This document shows, one piece after another, positions 35,048-43,670 of a stretch of DNA of 64,000 nt. Under the pieces are notes generated by a model. It did no database searches, was not told the DNA's origin, and worked only from the letters and a program-made list of their open reading frames with translations. The position numbers were made by a program, and so were the translations under genes. The stretch spans positions 2,418,001 to 2,482,000 of the forward strand of contig NZ_AP019373.1 of assembly GCF_004323595.1 (NCBI RefSeq). Direction: 5' to 3'. The DNA is from Sulfuricystis thermophila. Its GTDB lineage: Bacteria > Pseudomonadota > Gammaproteobacteria > Burkholderiales > Rhodocyclaceae. The first letter of the stretch is position 1, and each line of letters opens with the position of its first letter.

Positions 35048-36142
35048 TCACACGTTGAACAGGAAATTCATCACGTCGCCGTCCTTGACGACGTAATCCT
35101 TGCCCTCGGCGCGCATCTTGCCGGCATCCTTCGCGCCCTGTTCGCCGCCATAGGCGATGAAGTCCTCGTAGGAAATCGTCTGGGCGCGGATGAAGCCGCG
35201 CTCGAAGTCGCTGTGGATCACGCCGGCGGCCTGTGGCGCGGTGTCGCCCTGATGGATGGTCCAGGCACGCACTTCCTTGACCCCGGCGGTGAAATAGGTC
35301 TGCAGCCCCAACAGGTGATAGGCGGCGCGGATCAGCCGGTTGAGGCCCGGCTCGGTCATGCCCATGTCGGCGAGGAACACCTGCTTGTCTTCGTCGGCGA
35401 GATCGGCGATCTCGGCCTCGATCGCCGCGCAGATCGGCACCACGTCCGCGCCCTCCTTGGCGGCATGTTCGATCACCGCATCGAGGAATGGATTGTTCGT
35501 GAAGCCGTCCTCCTTGACGTTGGCGGCATAGAGCACGGGCTTGGCGGTGAGCAGGAAGAATTGGCGCAGGTTGCCCCGTTCCTCCTTGGACAGATCGAGC
35601 GCGCGCACCGGCTTCGCCTGATCGAGCTGGGCGCGGCATTTTTCCAGCACGTCGCTGATGCGCTTCGCCTCCTTGTCGCCGCCCGCCTTGGCCTGCTTCG
35701 AATAACGCGCCAGCGCTTTGTCGACGGTCGCGAGGTCGGCGAGACACAGCTCGGTGTCGATCACCTCGATGTCGCGCAGCGGATCGACGCTGCCCGAGAC
35801 ATGGACGACGTTCGGATCGTCGAAGCAGCGCACGACATGGACGATCGCATCGGTCTCGCGGATGTTGGCGAGGAACTGGTTGCCCAAGCCTTCGCCCTTG
35901 CTCGCACCGGCGACGAGGCCGGCGATGTCGACGAATTCGACCACGGCCGGCACGACGCGCTGCGGCTTGACGATCTTGGCGAGCTCGGCCAAGCGCGGGT
36001 CGGGTACCTCGACGATGCCGACGTTCGGCTCGATGGTGCAGAACGGATAGTTCTCCGCGGCGATGCCCGACTTGGTCAGTGCATTGAACAGGGTGGACTT
36101 GCCGACGTTGGGCAGGCCGACGATGCCGCATTTCAAACTCAT
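35048..36142 (-). CDS. ychF: ribosome-associated ATPase/GTPase YchF (OLA1 family)
   Basis: 364 residues. G1 [15 protein letters not shown]3 [20 protein letters not shown], and NVKEDGF in place of NKxD, which is the basis for ATP over GTP preference in YchF. The C-terminal TGS domain ends MNFLFNV. Translation/stress-associated cytosolic P-loop NTPase. ATG overlaps the pth stop (ATGA). Last gene of the prs-rplY-pth-ychF block. Confidence 0.96.
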   Translation of the reverse strand: MSLKCGIVGLPNVGKSTLFNALTKSGIAAENYPFCTIEPNVGIVEVPDPRLAELAKIVKPQRVVPAVVEFVDIAGLVAGASKGEGLGNQFLANIRETDAIVHVVRCFDDPNVVHVSGSVDPLRDIEVIDTELCLADLATVDKALARYSKQAKAGGDKEAKRISDVLEKCRAQLDQAKPVRALDLSKEERGNLRQFFLLTAKPVLYAANVKEDGFTNNPFLDAVIEHAAKEGADVVPICAAIEAEIADLADEDKQVFLADMGMTEPGLNRLIRAAYHLLGLQTYFTAGVKEVRAWTIHQGDTAPQAAGVIHSDFERGFIRAQTISYEDFIAYGGEQGAKDAGKMRAEGKDYVVKDGDVMNFLFNV

Positions 36143-36747
36143 GATGCTTCCTTTTTCGGTGCCGCGGGACGCGCATTGATGCGCTGCATCGCGGCGTTGA
36201 AATCGCCGTTGGCGATGAGCGGCCAGACGGCCAGCGCGCGCTCGAGCGCAGCGTCGATTTCCGCCGCTTCTTCCTTGCGCGGCGGCTTCAACACATAGTC
36301 GATCACTTGGTTGCGGTCGCCCGGATGGCCGATGCCGATCCTAAGCCGCCAGTAATCCTGCGTGCCGAGGTGGCTGGTGATGTCCTTCAGGCCGTTGTGA
36401 CCCCCGAGCCCGCCGCCAAACTTGAGGCGCAATTGGCCCGGCGGCAGGTCGAGCTCGTCATGGACGACGAGCATTTCGGCAGGCTCGATGCGGTAGAAAT
36501 GCGCCAGCGCCTGCACCGACAGGCCGGAGCGGTTCATGAAGGTCTGCGGTTTCAAGAGGAAAAAATCGGCGCTGCCGACACGGCACTTGGCGACGAACCC
36601 ATGAAAACGGGCTTCGCGCGCGAATGGCACGCCAAGCTCACGCGCCAGCCGCTCACAAAACCAAAACCCGGCATTGTGCCGGGTTTCGGAGTAGTCGGGG
36701 CCGGGGTTGCCCAGCCCGACGACGAGTTTGACACGCACACTCGACAA
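36139..36747 (-). CDS. pth: peptidyl-tRNA hydrolase
   Basis: 202 residues. [21 protein letters not shown] with the catalytic His near 24, [23 protein letters not shown] with catalytic Asp, [13 protein letters not shown] and [10 protein letters not shown]. Releases tRNA from peptidyl-tRNA dropped by ribosomes. It follows rplY with no gap and overlaps ychF by 4 bases. Confidence 0.96.
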   Translation of the reverse strand: MSSVRVKLVVGLGNPGPDYSETRHNAGFWFCERLARELGVPFAREARFHGFVAKCRVGSADFFLLKPQTFMNRSGLSVQALAHFYRIEPAEMLVVHDELDLPPGQLRLKFGGGLGGHNGLKDITSHLGTQDYWRLRIGIGHPGDRNQVIDYVLKPPRKEEAAEIDAALERALAVWPLIANGDFNAAMQRINARPAAPKKEAS

Positions 36748-37413
36748 TTACTTCTTCTCTGGCTTTTTCTCGGGCGCGGCTGCCGGCTTCTTCTCGGTGA
36801 TGATCTGTGTTTCGGCCGGCGCGGCTTCTTCCTCGCTGGCGGCACCGGCGCCACGCACCACGATGGTGACGACGACCGGATCGCCCTCGCCATGATGCAC
36901 GGCCTCGACACCTGCAGGCAGCGTGAGCTGCGAGACGTGCAACGACTGGCCGCCTTGCAGATCCTTGAGGTCGACCTCGATGAACTCGGGCAGGTCCTTC
37001 GGCAGGCACTTGACATCGAGTTCGGTCATCACATGCTGCACCATGCCGCCGTCGAGCTTGACGCCCGGGGCGATCTCGGCGTTGATGAAGTGCAGCGGCA
37101 CCTTCTGGTGGATCTTGTGGGTGGCGTCGATGCGCTGGAAGTCGACGTGACGAATCTGCCGCTTGACCGGGTGCATCTGCACATCGCGCAGCAGGCACAT
37201 TTCCTTCGTATCGCCGATGACGAGGTTGATGATCGAGGAATGGAAGGCTTCCTTGCGCAGCGCCTGGAAGAGCTCATTGTGATCGAGCTCGATCATCTGC
37301 GGGGCGCTGCCGCCGCCGTAAAGAATGCCGGGAACCCGGCCGGCGCGACGCAGGCGGCGGCTCGCACTCGTTCCCTGCGCCTCGCGCTTGGTTGCATTGA
37401 TTTCGAATTGCAT
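36748..37413 (-). CDS. rplY: 50S ribosomal protein L25 (general stress protein Ctc type)
   Basis: 221 residues. N-terminal L25 domain (INATKREAQGTSASRRLRRAGRVPGILYGG, 5S rRNA binding) and C-terminal TL5/CTC beta domain (VPLHFINAEIAPGVKLDGG, LPEFIEVDLKDLQGGQSLHV). The tail is a low-complexity Ala/Glu/Lys stretch (EEEAAPAETQIITEKKPAAA) typical of long betaproteobacterial L25. A good Shine-Dalgarno sequence (GGAGCAC) precedes ATG. Between prs and pth as in many betaproteobacteria. Confidence 0.95.
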   Translation of the reverse strand: MQFEINATKREAQGTSASRRLRRAGRVPGILYGGGSAPQMIELDHNELFQALRKEAFHSSIINLVIGDTKEMCLLRDVQMHPVKRQIRHVDFQRIDATHKIHQKVPLHFINAEIAPGVKLDGGMVQHVMTELDVKCLPKDLPEFIEVDLKDLQGGQSLHVSQLTLPAGVEAVHHGEGDPVVVTIVVRGAGAASEEEAAPAETQIITEKKPAAAPEKKPEKK

Positions 37414-37467
37414 GGTGTGCTCCAGAAAATGTCCAGACCCGCGACCAGGCCGGACGGTTGATAAAAC

Positions 37468-38418
37468 CTATTCCATGAACAGCGAAGAGACCGACTCTTC
37501 GTTGCTGATGCGGATGATGGTTTCGGCCAGCAGGCCGGCGATCGAGACGACACGGATGCGCTTGCAGGCGAGCGCGTCTTCGCGCAGCGGGATGGTGTCG
37601 GTGACGACCAGCTCGTCGAGATCGGATTCCTCGATACGCGCCACCGCGCTGCCGGAGAGCACCGGGTGCGTGCAGTAGGCGATCACCTTCTTGGCGCCAT
37701 GTTCTTTCAGCGCGCGCGCCGCTTTGACCAGCGTGCCGGCAGTATCGACGATGTCGTCCATGATCACGCAGCTTCTGCCCTCGACGTCGCCGATGATGTG
37801 CATCACCTCGGCGACGTTGGCGCGCGGCCGGCGCTTGTCGATGATCGCCAGATCCGTTTCCAGGCGCTTGGCCGCGGCACGCGCACGCAGCACGCCGCCG
37901 ACGTCGGGCGAGACGACGAGAAGATCGTCGTGGCGTTGCTTCCAGATGTCGCCGAGCAGGATCGGCGTCGCGTAGATGTTGTCGACGGGAATGTCGAAAA
38001 AGCCCTGGATCTGGTCGGCGTGCAGATCGACGGTGAGCACGCGCTGCACGCCGACGGCCTGCAGCATGTTGGCGACCACCTTGGCGGCGATCGGCACGCG
38101 CGCCGAGCGCGGTCGGCGGTCCTGGCGTGCATAGCCGTAGTAGGGCACCGCGGCGGTGATGCGCCCGGCCGAGGCACGTTTCAGCGCATCGGCGAGGATC
38201 ACCAGTTCCATCAGGTTGTCGTTGGCCGGCGCGCAGGTCGGCTGCAGGATGAAGACATCCTTGCCACGCACGTTTTCCAGCAGCTCGACGTTGCTCTCAC
38301 CGTCCGAGAAGCGGCCAACGGTGGCGCGGCCCAGCGAGATGTTGAGACGCTTGGCGACGTCGGACGCCAACTTCGGGTTGGCGTTGCCGGTGAAGACCAT
38401 CAGACTGTCGTAGGCCAT
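37468..38418 (-). CDS. prs: ribose-phosphate pyrophosphokinase
   Basis: 316 residues from the ATG giving [24 protein letters not shown] synthase signatures: [48 protein letters not shown], and the PRPP-binding loop [18 protein letters not shown] near 215. Makes PRPP from ribose-5-phosphate and ATP for nucleotide, His and Trp synthesis. The tRNA-Gln gene lies 62 bases upstream on the same strand, a conserved order. The longer frame upstream of this ATG runs through the tRNA and is rejected. Confidence 0.97.
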   Translation of the reverse strand: MAYDSLMVFTGNANPKLASDVAKRLNISLGRATVGRFSDGESNVELLENVRGKDVFILQPTCAPANDNLMELVILADALKRASAGRITAAVPYYGYARQDRRPRSARVPIAAKVVANMLQAVGVQRVLTVDLHADQIQGFFDIPVDNIYATPILLGDIWKQRHDDLLVVSPDVGGVLRARAAAKRLETDLAIIDKRRPRANVAEVMHIIGDVEGRSCVIMDDIVDTAGTLVKAARALKEHGAKKVIAYCTHPVLSGSAVARIEESDLDELVVTDTIPLREDALACKRIRVVSIAGLLAETIIRISNEESVSSLFME

Positions 38419-38480
38419 GGCGTCCCTGAAAGAGAAACGGGCAGCCTCAGGATCTGGGACCGGGTCTGCCCGTGAGTGTC

Positions 38481-38557
38481 TGGCTGGGGAGGAAGGATTC
38501 GAACCCTCGTATGCCGGAATCAAAATCCGGTGCCTTAACCAACTTGGCGACTCCCCA
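38481..38557 (-). tRNA. tRNA-Gln (anticodon TTG)
   Basis: 77 bases including encoded CCA. Acceptor TGGGGAG/CTCCCCA with a U1-A72 pair as in bacterial tRNA-Gln; D-arm GCCAAGTTGGTTAAGGC; anticodon arm CCGGA-TTTTGAT-TCCGG giving UUG; variable loop; T-arm GAGGG-TTCGAAT-CCTTC. It precedes prs on the same strand. In many betaproteobacteria ispE precedes this tRNA, but here the next gene upstream is a divergent CDP-alcohol phosphatidyltransferase. Confidence 0.97.
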
Positions 38558-38658
38558 TTCTCTGACCGCAGCAAAAGGCTGCAGCGCGAAAGGCCGCGAA
38601 TTTTCCGGGTTTTGGGCTAGGCTGTCAATGCCTTGCGCGCCCTCAGTAGAATTCTTCC

Positions 38659-39222
38659 ATGCTTTCGAATCGGGTCCTCACCCTGCCGAACATCATCACC
38701 TTCGCCCGCCTCGGTCTGTTGCCGCTGCTGTTATGGATGCTTGCAGTGCGGCGCTACGAGCTGGCGTTTTGGCTCTTCGTCGCCGCCAGTGTCGGCGATG
38801 GTCTCGACGGTTTTCTCGCGCGCCGGCTCGATCAGCGTTCGCGCCTCGGCGCGCTGCTGGATCCGATCGCCGACAAGCTGACGATCCTCGGCATCGCCTG
38901 GATTCTCGCCGCCCAAGGATTGTTGCCGGTGTGGGTCGCGGCGCTGATGAGTCTGCGCGATCTGGTCATCGTCGCCGGCGCGCTCGCCTACCGGCAGCTG
39001 GTCGGCGGGCTGGAGATGGCGCCGACGCTGCTCTCCAAGCTCAACACGCTGCTCGAATTCCTGCTGCTCGCGCTCGTGCTAATGGCGCAAAACCACTGGA
39101 TCGACACGGCGCCCTGGCTTGGGCAGTATCTCGCCGTCGTCGCCTTCACGATCGTCGCCTCGGGCGCGCAGTATGTCTGGGTGTGGGGCAACAAGGCGCG
39201 AGATCATGCGTATCGGCATTGA
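38659..39222 (+). CDS. CDP-alcohol phosphatidyltransferase (PgsA-like)
   Basis: 187 residues, about five or six membrane helices, opening [20 protein letters not shown]. The catalytic motif DG-x2-AR-x8-G-x3-D-x3-D is complete: [20 protein letters not shown] then LLDPIADK near residues 47-74. Probably makes phosphatidylglycerophosphate or a related lipid from CDP-diacylglycerol. The length is typical for PgsA, but other CDP-alcohol substrates are possible. Its last 17 bases overlap the ROK gene. Confidence 0.85.
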   Translation: MLSNRVLTLPNIITFARLGLLPLLLWMLAVRRYELAFWLFVAASVGDGLDGFLARRLDQRSRLGALLDPIADKLTILGIAWILAAQGLLPVWVAALMSLRDLVIVAGALAYRQLVGGLEMAPTLLSKLNTLLEFLLLALVLMAQNHWIDTAPWLGQYLAVVAFTIVASGAQYVWVWGNKARDHAYRH

Positions 39223-40045
39223 TCTGGGCGGCACGAAGATCGAGATCATCGTGCTGGGCGACGATGGCGCGATGCTGTTGCGCGAGCGCGTGCCCACCCC
39301 GCGCGGCGATTATGCGGCGACGGTGGCGACGATCGCCGGCCTCGTGACGATGGCCGAGCGAAAAGTCGGCCATGACGGGACGGCACCGCCGATCCCCGTG
39401 GGTATCGGCATCCCCGGCGCCGAATCGCGCGTCACCGGCCTCATCAAGAACGCCAATTCGACCTGGCTGATCGGCCGCCCCTTGCGCGCCGATCTCGAAG
39501 CCGCCTTGGGGCGCGCCGTGCGCATCGAAAACGACGCCAACTGCTTCGCGCTTTCGGAAGCGGTCGATGGCGCGGCCGCGGGCGCGCGGGTCGTGTTCGG
39601 CGTGATCCTCGGCACCGGCGTCGGCGGCGGTATCGTCGTCGATGGTCGCGTGCTGGTCGGGCCGAATGCGATCGCCGGCGAATGGGGCCACAACCCGCTG
39701 CCGGGCGCGACCGAAGGACGCCCCTGCTATTGCGGCCGCACGGATTGCATCGAAACCTATCTTTCCGGGCCGGCGTTGGCGGCAGATGGCGGAGCGGAAA
39801 ACGCAGCGGCCCTCGAGCGCTACGAGCAGCGGCTCGCCCGCGCGCTGGCGCAGGTGATCAACATCCTCGACCCGGACGTGATCGTGCTGGGCGGCGGCGT
39901 GTCGAACCTCGACCGGCTGTATGATCGCGTTCCCCGGCTGTGGGGCGAGTGGGTGTTCTCCGACCACGTCGCCACACGGCTGCTCAAGAACCGACATGGC
40001 GACTCGTCCGGGGTCAGAGGCGCCGCCTGGCTGTGGAACCGTTGA
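39206..40045 (+). CDS. ROK family sugar kinase
   Basis: 279 residues. Phosphate-binding [37 protein letters not shown], catalytic Asp in [29 protein letters not shown]. The ROK zinc motif is [20 protein letters not shown] then CIETY (His plus three Cys). Acts on a hexose such as fructose, glucose or N-acetylglucosamine; specificity not readable. Bases 39362-39385 match the dispersed 24-bp motif at 21 of 24 positions (KVGHDGTAP) in a surface-loop segment. Abuts the thioredoxin gene. Confidence 0.9.
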   Translation: MRIGIDLGGTKIEIIVLGDDGAMLLRERVPTPRGDYAATVATIAGLVTMAERKVGHDGTAPPIPVGIGIPGAESRVTGLIKNANSTWLIGRPLRADLEAALGRAVRIENDANCFALSEAVDGAAAGARVVFGVILGTGVGGGIVVDGRVLVGPNAIAGEWGHNPLPGATEGRPCYCGRTDCIETYLSGPALAADGGAENAAALERYEQRLARALAQVINILDPDVIVLGGGVSNLDRLYDRVPRLWGEWVFSDHVATRLLKNRHGDSSGVRGAAWLWNR

Positions 40046-40408
40046 ATGCATCTTCCCCACCCCCAACCCGAATTCATCTTCGATGTCGATCTGGCCGGCT
40101 TCGAGGCGCAAGTGATCGAGGCCTCGAAAACGACGCCGGTGATCGTCGATTTCTGGGCCGACTGGTGCCCGCCCTGCCGCGCGCTCACGCCGGTGCTGGA
40201 ACGGATCGCCCACGCCATGCAGGGCCAACTCCTGCTCGCCAAGGTCGAGGTCGATGAGGGCGCGAACATGAAGCTCGCCGGCCGCTATGGCCTGAAGGGT
40301 TTCCCCACCGTGCTGCTGTTCATCGACGGCGAGATCAGGGGGCGCTTCTCCGGCGCGCGCGCCGAACACTGGGTGCGCGATTTCCTGAAAGAACACGGAG
40401 CTGCATGA
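40046..40408 (+). CDS. thioredoxin-like protein with WCPPC active site
   Basis: 120 residues. Thioredoxin fold with VIVDFWADWCPPCRALTPVLERIA; the redox Cys pair is C41-P-P-C44 rather than the usual CGPC. The cis-Pro loop is in GFPTVLLF and KVEVDEGANMKLAGRYGLKG matches thioredoxins. No signal peptide, so cytosolic. The CPPC dipeptide usually shifts redox potential. Follows the ROK gene with no gap and overlaps the MFS gene, an unexplained grouping. Confidence 0.85.
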   Translation: MHLPHPQPEFIFDVDLAGFEAQVIEASKTTPVIVDFWADWCPPCRALTPVLERIAHAMQGQLLLAKVEVDEGANMKLAGRYGLKGFPTVLLFIDGEIRGRFSGARAEHWVRDFLKEHGAA

Positions 40409-41646
40409 TCATGACGCCCCTATCCCCGCCCAATCCATGGACACGCATCTTCGCCCCGTTCGCGGTCGGCTATTTCCTCTCCTACCTGCTGAGAAATGCG
40501 AATGCCGTCATCTCGCCCGAGCTGCGCGGCGATCTCGGTCTTTCCGCCGCCGATCTGGGGCTCTTGACCTCGGCCTATCTGCTCGCCTTCGGCGCCTTCC
40601 AACTGCCGTTGGGGCTGCTGCTCGACCGTTTCGGCCCGCGCCGTGTCGAGACAACGCTGCTGCTCATTTGCGCCGCCGGCTGCGCGCTGTTCGCCGCCGG
40701 GCATGACATCGGCCAACTGACGCTGGGTCGGGCGCTCATCGGACTGGGCGTCTCGGCCTGTTTGATGGGCAGCTTCAAGTCCTTCTCGCTGTGGTTCCCG
40801 CTCGAACGGCAGGCATCGCTCAATGCGGCGATCATGGCGGCGGGCGGCCTGGGCGCATTGACGGCCAGCGCTCCACTCTCGGCCTTGTTACCCACGCTCG
40901 GCTGGCGCGGCATTTTCTTCGCGCTGGCAGCGCTCACCCTGCTGGTTGCAGGGCTGATCTTCACTTCACCCGAGAAGCGGGTCGACGGTCAGCGCGAGAC
41001 GCTCGGCCAGCAGCTCGCCGGACTCGCCACGATCGTCAAGAGCCGCGCCTTCTGGCGCTTTCTGCCCCAGACGACGCTGATCGTCGGCGGCTTCATGGCG
41101 TTGCAGGGACTCTGGGCAGTGCCGTACATGACGCAGGTCGACGGCCTGACGCGTGAAGCCGCGGCCAACGTGCTGCTGTTGATGGCGGCGGCGATGATGA
41201 CCGGTTTCCTGTTCATCGCCTTCTTCGTGCGTCGACTGGCGCAGGTCGGGCTGCCGCCGGCGCGACTATTGGCCATCGGCATCGGCTGTGGGCTCGCCGC
41301 CACGCTCGGCATCGCGCTGCAGCTCGCGCCCGCCTGGCTGCTCTGGCCGATCCTCGGGCTGGTCTTCGCAGTGAGCAATCTCGCCTATGCGCTGCTCTCC
41401 GCCAATTTCCCGCCACAACTCGCCGGGCGCGCCAACACGGCGCTCAATTTCGGTGCCTTCGTCGGCGCCTTCGCCATCCAGTGGCTGTTCGGCGTGGCGG
41501 TGGATGGCTTCCAGTCCGCCGGCCTCGAGGCATCTGCCGCCTACCGCGCCAGCCTCGCCGGCCTGCTCGTGCTGCAAACGGTGGGGTGGGGGTGGTATGT
41601 ATTGGAGACGCGCCGCGCACAGCGCGGCGATGTCACGCCGCCATGA
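40405..41646 (+). CDS. major facilitator superfamily transporter
   Basis: 413 residues, twelve predicted helices. MFS signature between helices 2 and 3 (LLLDRFGPRRVETTLLL). Helix 1 region FAVGYFLSYLLRNANAVISPELRGDL resembles the organophosphate:phosphate/nitrate-type MFS group. FKSFSLWFPLERQASLNAAIMAAGGLG near 125. Substrate unknown. Overlaps the thioredoxin gene (ATGA) and, at its 3' end, the convergent mlaF by 14 bases. Confidence 0.85.
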   Translation: MIMTPLSPPNPWTRIFAPFAVGYFLSYLLRNANAVISPELRGDLGLSAADLGLLTSAYLLAFGAFQLPLGLLLDRFGPRRVETTLLLICAAGCALFAAGHDIGQLTLGRALIGLGVSACLMGSFKSFSLWFPLERQASLNAAIMAAGGLGALTASAPLSALLPTLGWRGIFFALAALTLLVAGLIFTSPEKRVDGQRETLGQQLAGLATIVKSRAFWRFLPQTTLIVGGFMALQGLWAVPYMTQVDGLTREAAANVLLLMAAAMMTGFLFIAFFVRRLAQVGLPPARLLAIGIGCGLAATLGIALQLAPAWLLWPILGLVFAVSNLAYALLSANFPPQLAGRANTALNFGAFVGAFAIQWLFGVAVDGFQSAGLEASAAYRASLAGLLVLQTVGWGWYVLETRRAQRGDVTPP

Positions 41647-42445
41647 GCCGCAGGTCGTTCCTGAATGGCGGCGCAGGGTGGTGGAAGGCCACCGGGCCGT
41701 CGGGTTTGGCGTGGATGAACTGATGCACCGCCGGGTCGGGCGAATGGAGCAATTCGTCGGGCGTGCCGCTGGCGACGACCATGCCGTCATGGATGAAATA
41801 GGCGTAATCGACGACCTTCAGCGTTTCCGGCACGTCGTAGGTGACGACGATCGAGGTGGCGCCGAGCGCATCGTTGAGACGGCGGATCAGCTGCGCGATG
41901 ACGTTGAGCGAGATCGGGTCGAGACCGGCGAAGGGCTCGTCATACATCGTCAGCACCGGGTCGAGCGCGATCGCGCGCGCCAGCGCCACGCGCCGCGCCA
42001 TGCCGCCGGAGAGCTCGTTGGGCATCAGCTGGCTGGCGCCGCGCAAGCCCACGGCATGGAGTTTCATCAGCACCAGATCGTGGATGATTTCTTCCGGCAG
42101 GTCGGTGAGCTCACGCATCGGGAAGGCGATGTTGTCATAGACGGAAATGTCGGAGAACAGCCCGCCGGCCTGGAACATCATGCCGATCTCGCGGCGCAGC
42201 CGGTAGAGCCCGTCATCGTCGAGTTCGTGCACCACCTTGCCGTCGAGGACCACACGGCCGCGCTGCGGCTTCAGCTGGCCGCCGATCAGCCGCAGCAAGG
42301 TGCTCTTGCCCGCGCCCGAAACACCGAGGATGCCGACCAGCTTGCCGCGCGGCACGGTCAGCCGGATGCCACGCAGCACCTGATGGGCGTTATAGGCGAA
42401 ATGCAGATCGTCGATTTCGATCAGCGGTGCGCCGGCTTCAGGCAT
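41633..42445 (-). CDS. ABC transporter ATPase, MlaF-like
   Basis: 270 residues. [19 protein letters not shown]; Walker [10 protein letters not shown] near 40; Q-loop [20 protein letters not shown]; signature [17 protein letters not shown]; Walker [15 protein letters not shown]. All of this is MlaF-like, for the Mla lipid-transport system. The H-loop His is replaced: [10 protein letters not shown] where VVSHDV is usual. No mlaE, mlaD, mlaB or mlaC gene is adjacent; an MFS gene ends where the permease would be expected. It starts inside the end of the chemoreceptor gene (8-base overlap), so it is probably coupled to it. Confidence 0.82.
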   Translation of the reverse strand: MPEAGAPLIEIDDLHFAYNAHQVLRGIRLTVPRGKLVGILGVSGAGKSTLLRLIGGQLKPQRGRVVLDGKVVHELDDDGLYRLRREIGMMFQAGGLFSDISVYDNIAFPMRELTDLPEEIIHDLVLMKLHAVGLRGASQLMPNELSGGMARRVALARAIALDPVLTMYDEPFAGLDPISLNVIAQLIRRLNDALGATSIVVTYDVPETLKVVDYAYFIHDGMVVASGTPDELLHSPDPAVHQFIHAKPDGPVAFHHPAPPFRNDLRLMAA

Positions 42446-43559
42446 GGCACAGCAGGCTCGAATCGTTTTCGCCGCTCGCCGCGAGCTTTTCCAGGCTGGC
42501 GAGCACCTTGAAGCTCATCTCCTCGAGCTTGGCGACCTCTGCGAAACAGCGTTCCACGTCGCCTGCCGCATTCGCGGCAAGCGCCGCCTGGCCGGCGTCG
42601 TGGAAGGCCTGGTGCGGGCCTTCCATTTCGGCGTAGCCGGGCAGCTTCGAGAAGCAGTCGCGGCCTTCGCCCTCGAAATACCACTTGCCGAGCCGGCAGG
42701 CGGTATGCGACGCGAAATCGGCCGCCGTCTTGGTCGACACCCCCATCAACACGCGATAGATCTCGAACTTGTAAAGCAGATGATCGATCTTCGCCACCTC
42801 GACGAAGCTCCTGAGCGCGGCGGCGGCGATCGTCCCTTCCATGCGCCTCGAGAGATCGAACAGGCCGCGCATCTCCTCGGTCGCGGCGGCGCCTTCCCTG
42901 CCAAAATCGGCACTGCGGCTGGCCCATTGCTCCATCTGTTCGCGCGTGGCGCGCGTTTCGGTCTGGATCGCACTCACCAGGCTGGAAATCTCGTTGGTCG
43001 CGGTCGCGGTTCGCTCGGCGAGTTTTCTTACTTCGTCGGCGACCACCGCGAAGCCGCGCCCCATCTCGCCGGCGCGCGCCGCCTCGATGGCGGCGTTCAA
43101 GGCCAGGAGGTTGGTCTGGTCGGCGATCTCGCGGATCAGCTGGACGATGCCGCCGATCTGCTGCGCGCGCTCGGCGAGGTTTTGCACGTTCTGCGCCATC
43201 GCGGCGGAATCGCCCGCCTGTGCAGCGAGGCTGCCGGCGATGTTCTCCATCGATTGCCGGCAGCTGCCGGAAACCGTGGCCGCTTCGACCGCATGACGCT
43301 TTTCTTCACGCAGGTCGTTGGCGATACTGCCTTGCGAACGCTGAATCTCGATCAACGAATCGCCAAACGACTGCATGGTCTTGTAGATGCGCTGGCAACG
43401 GTCGAGTTCGCCGTTGAGCAGCGCGAGGTTTTCTTCCGCCGCGCGCTGTTTCTGAAGCGCCGCATCCCGCTCGCGCTCGGCCGCTTCCGCCCGCGCGCGC
43501 TCGGCGCGCAGCTCGGCTTCCAGCGCTTCGATTTTCTTCTTGTAGCTGCCGCAAAACAT
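42438..43559 (-). CDS. soluble methyl-accepting chemotaxis protein with CZB domain
   Basis: 373 residues, no membrane segment. N-terminal coiled coil ([20 protein letters not shown]). The MCP signalling tip is [20 protein letters not shown] then [18 protein letters not shown] near 146-185. A CZB domain lies at about 255-365: [45 protein letters not shown], supplying the His/Cys/His/His zinc set. This is the TlpD-like architecture, a cytoplasmic chemoreceptor for oxidative/zinc signals. No che cluster is near; a CheZ-like gene lies at 8.6 kb. Overlaps mlaF. Confidence 0.9.
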   Translation of the reverse strand: MFCGSYKKKIEALEAELRAERARAEAAERERDAALQKQRAAEENLALLNGELDRCQRIYKTMQSFGDSLIEIQRSQGSIANDLREEKRHAVEAATVSGSCRQSMENIAGSLAAQAGDSAAMAQNVQNLAERAQQIGGIVQLIREIADQTNLLALNAAIEAARAGEMGRGFAVVADEVRKLAERTATATNEISSLVSAIQTETRATREQMEQWASRSADFGREGAAATEEMRGLFDLSRRMEGTIAAAALRSFVEVAKIDHLLYKFEIYRVLMGVSTKTAADFASHTACRLGKWYFEGEGRDCFSKLPGYAEMEGPHQAFHDAGQAALAANAAGDVERCFAEVAKLEEMSFKVLASLEKLAASGENDSSLLCHA

Positions 43560-43670
43560 GGTGTCCTCTTATCCCCGCTTGCCGATTCGCTCGCCCGTTT
43601 ATGGCGAAAGTCGAATGTTACGCTCGTTCGAAGGCGTCTGGCGTTTGAAAAAATCGCCGAGAGTGTCCAT

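Noticed and set aside
36557-36590. dispersed-motif-like sequence in pth
   Set aside because: Weak match in a conserved stretch of the protein and unlike the convincing copies, so probably coincidence of codon usage. A similar match in rsmB near 59848 is dropped because it is antisense.
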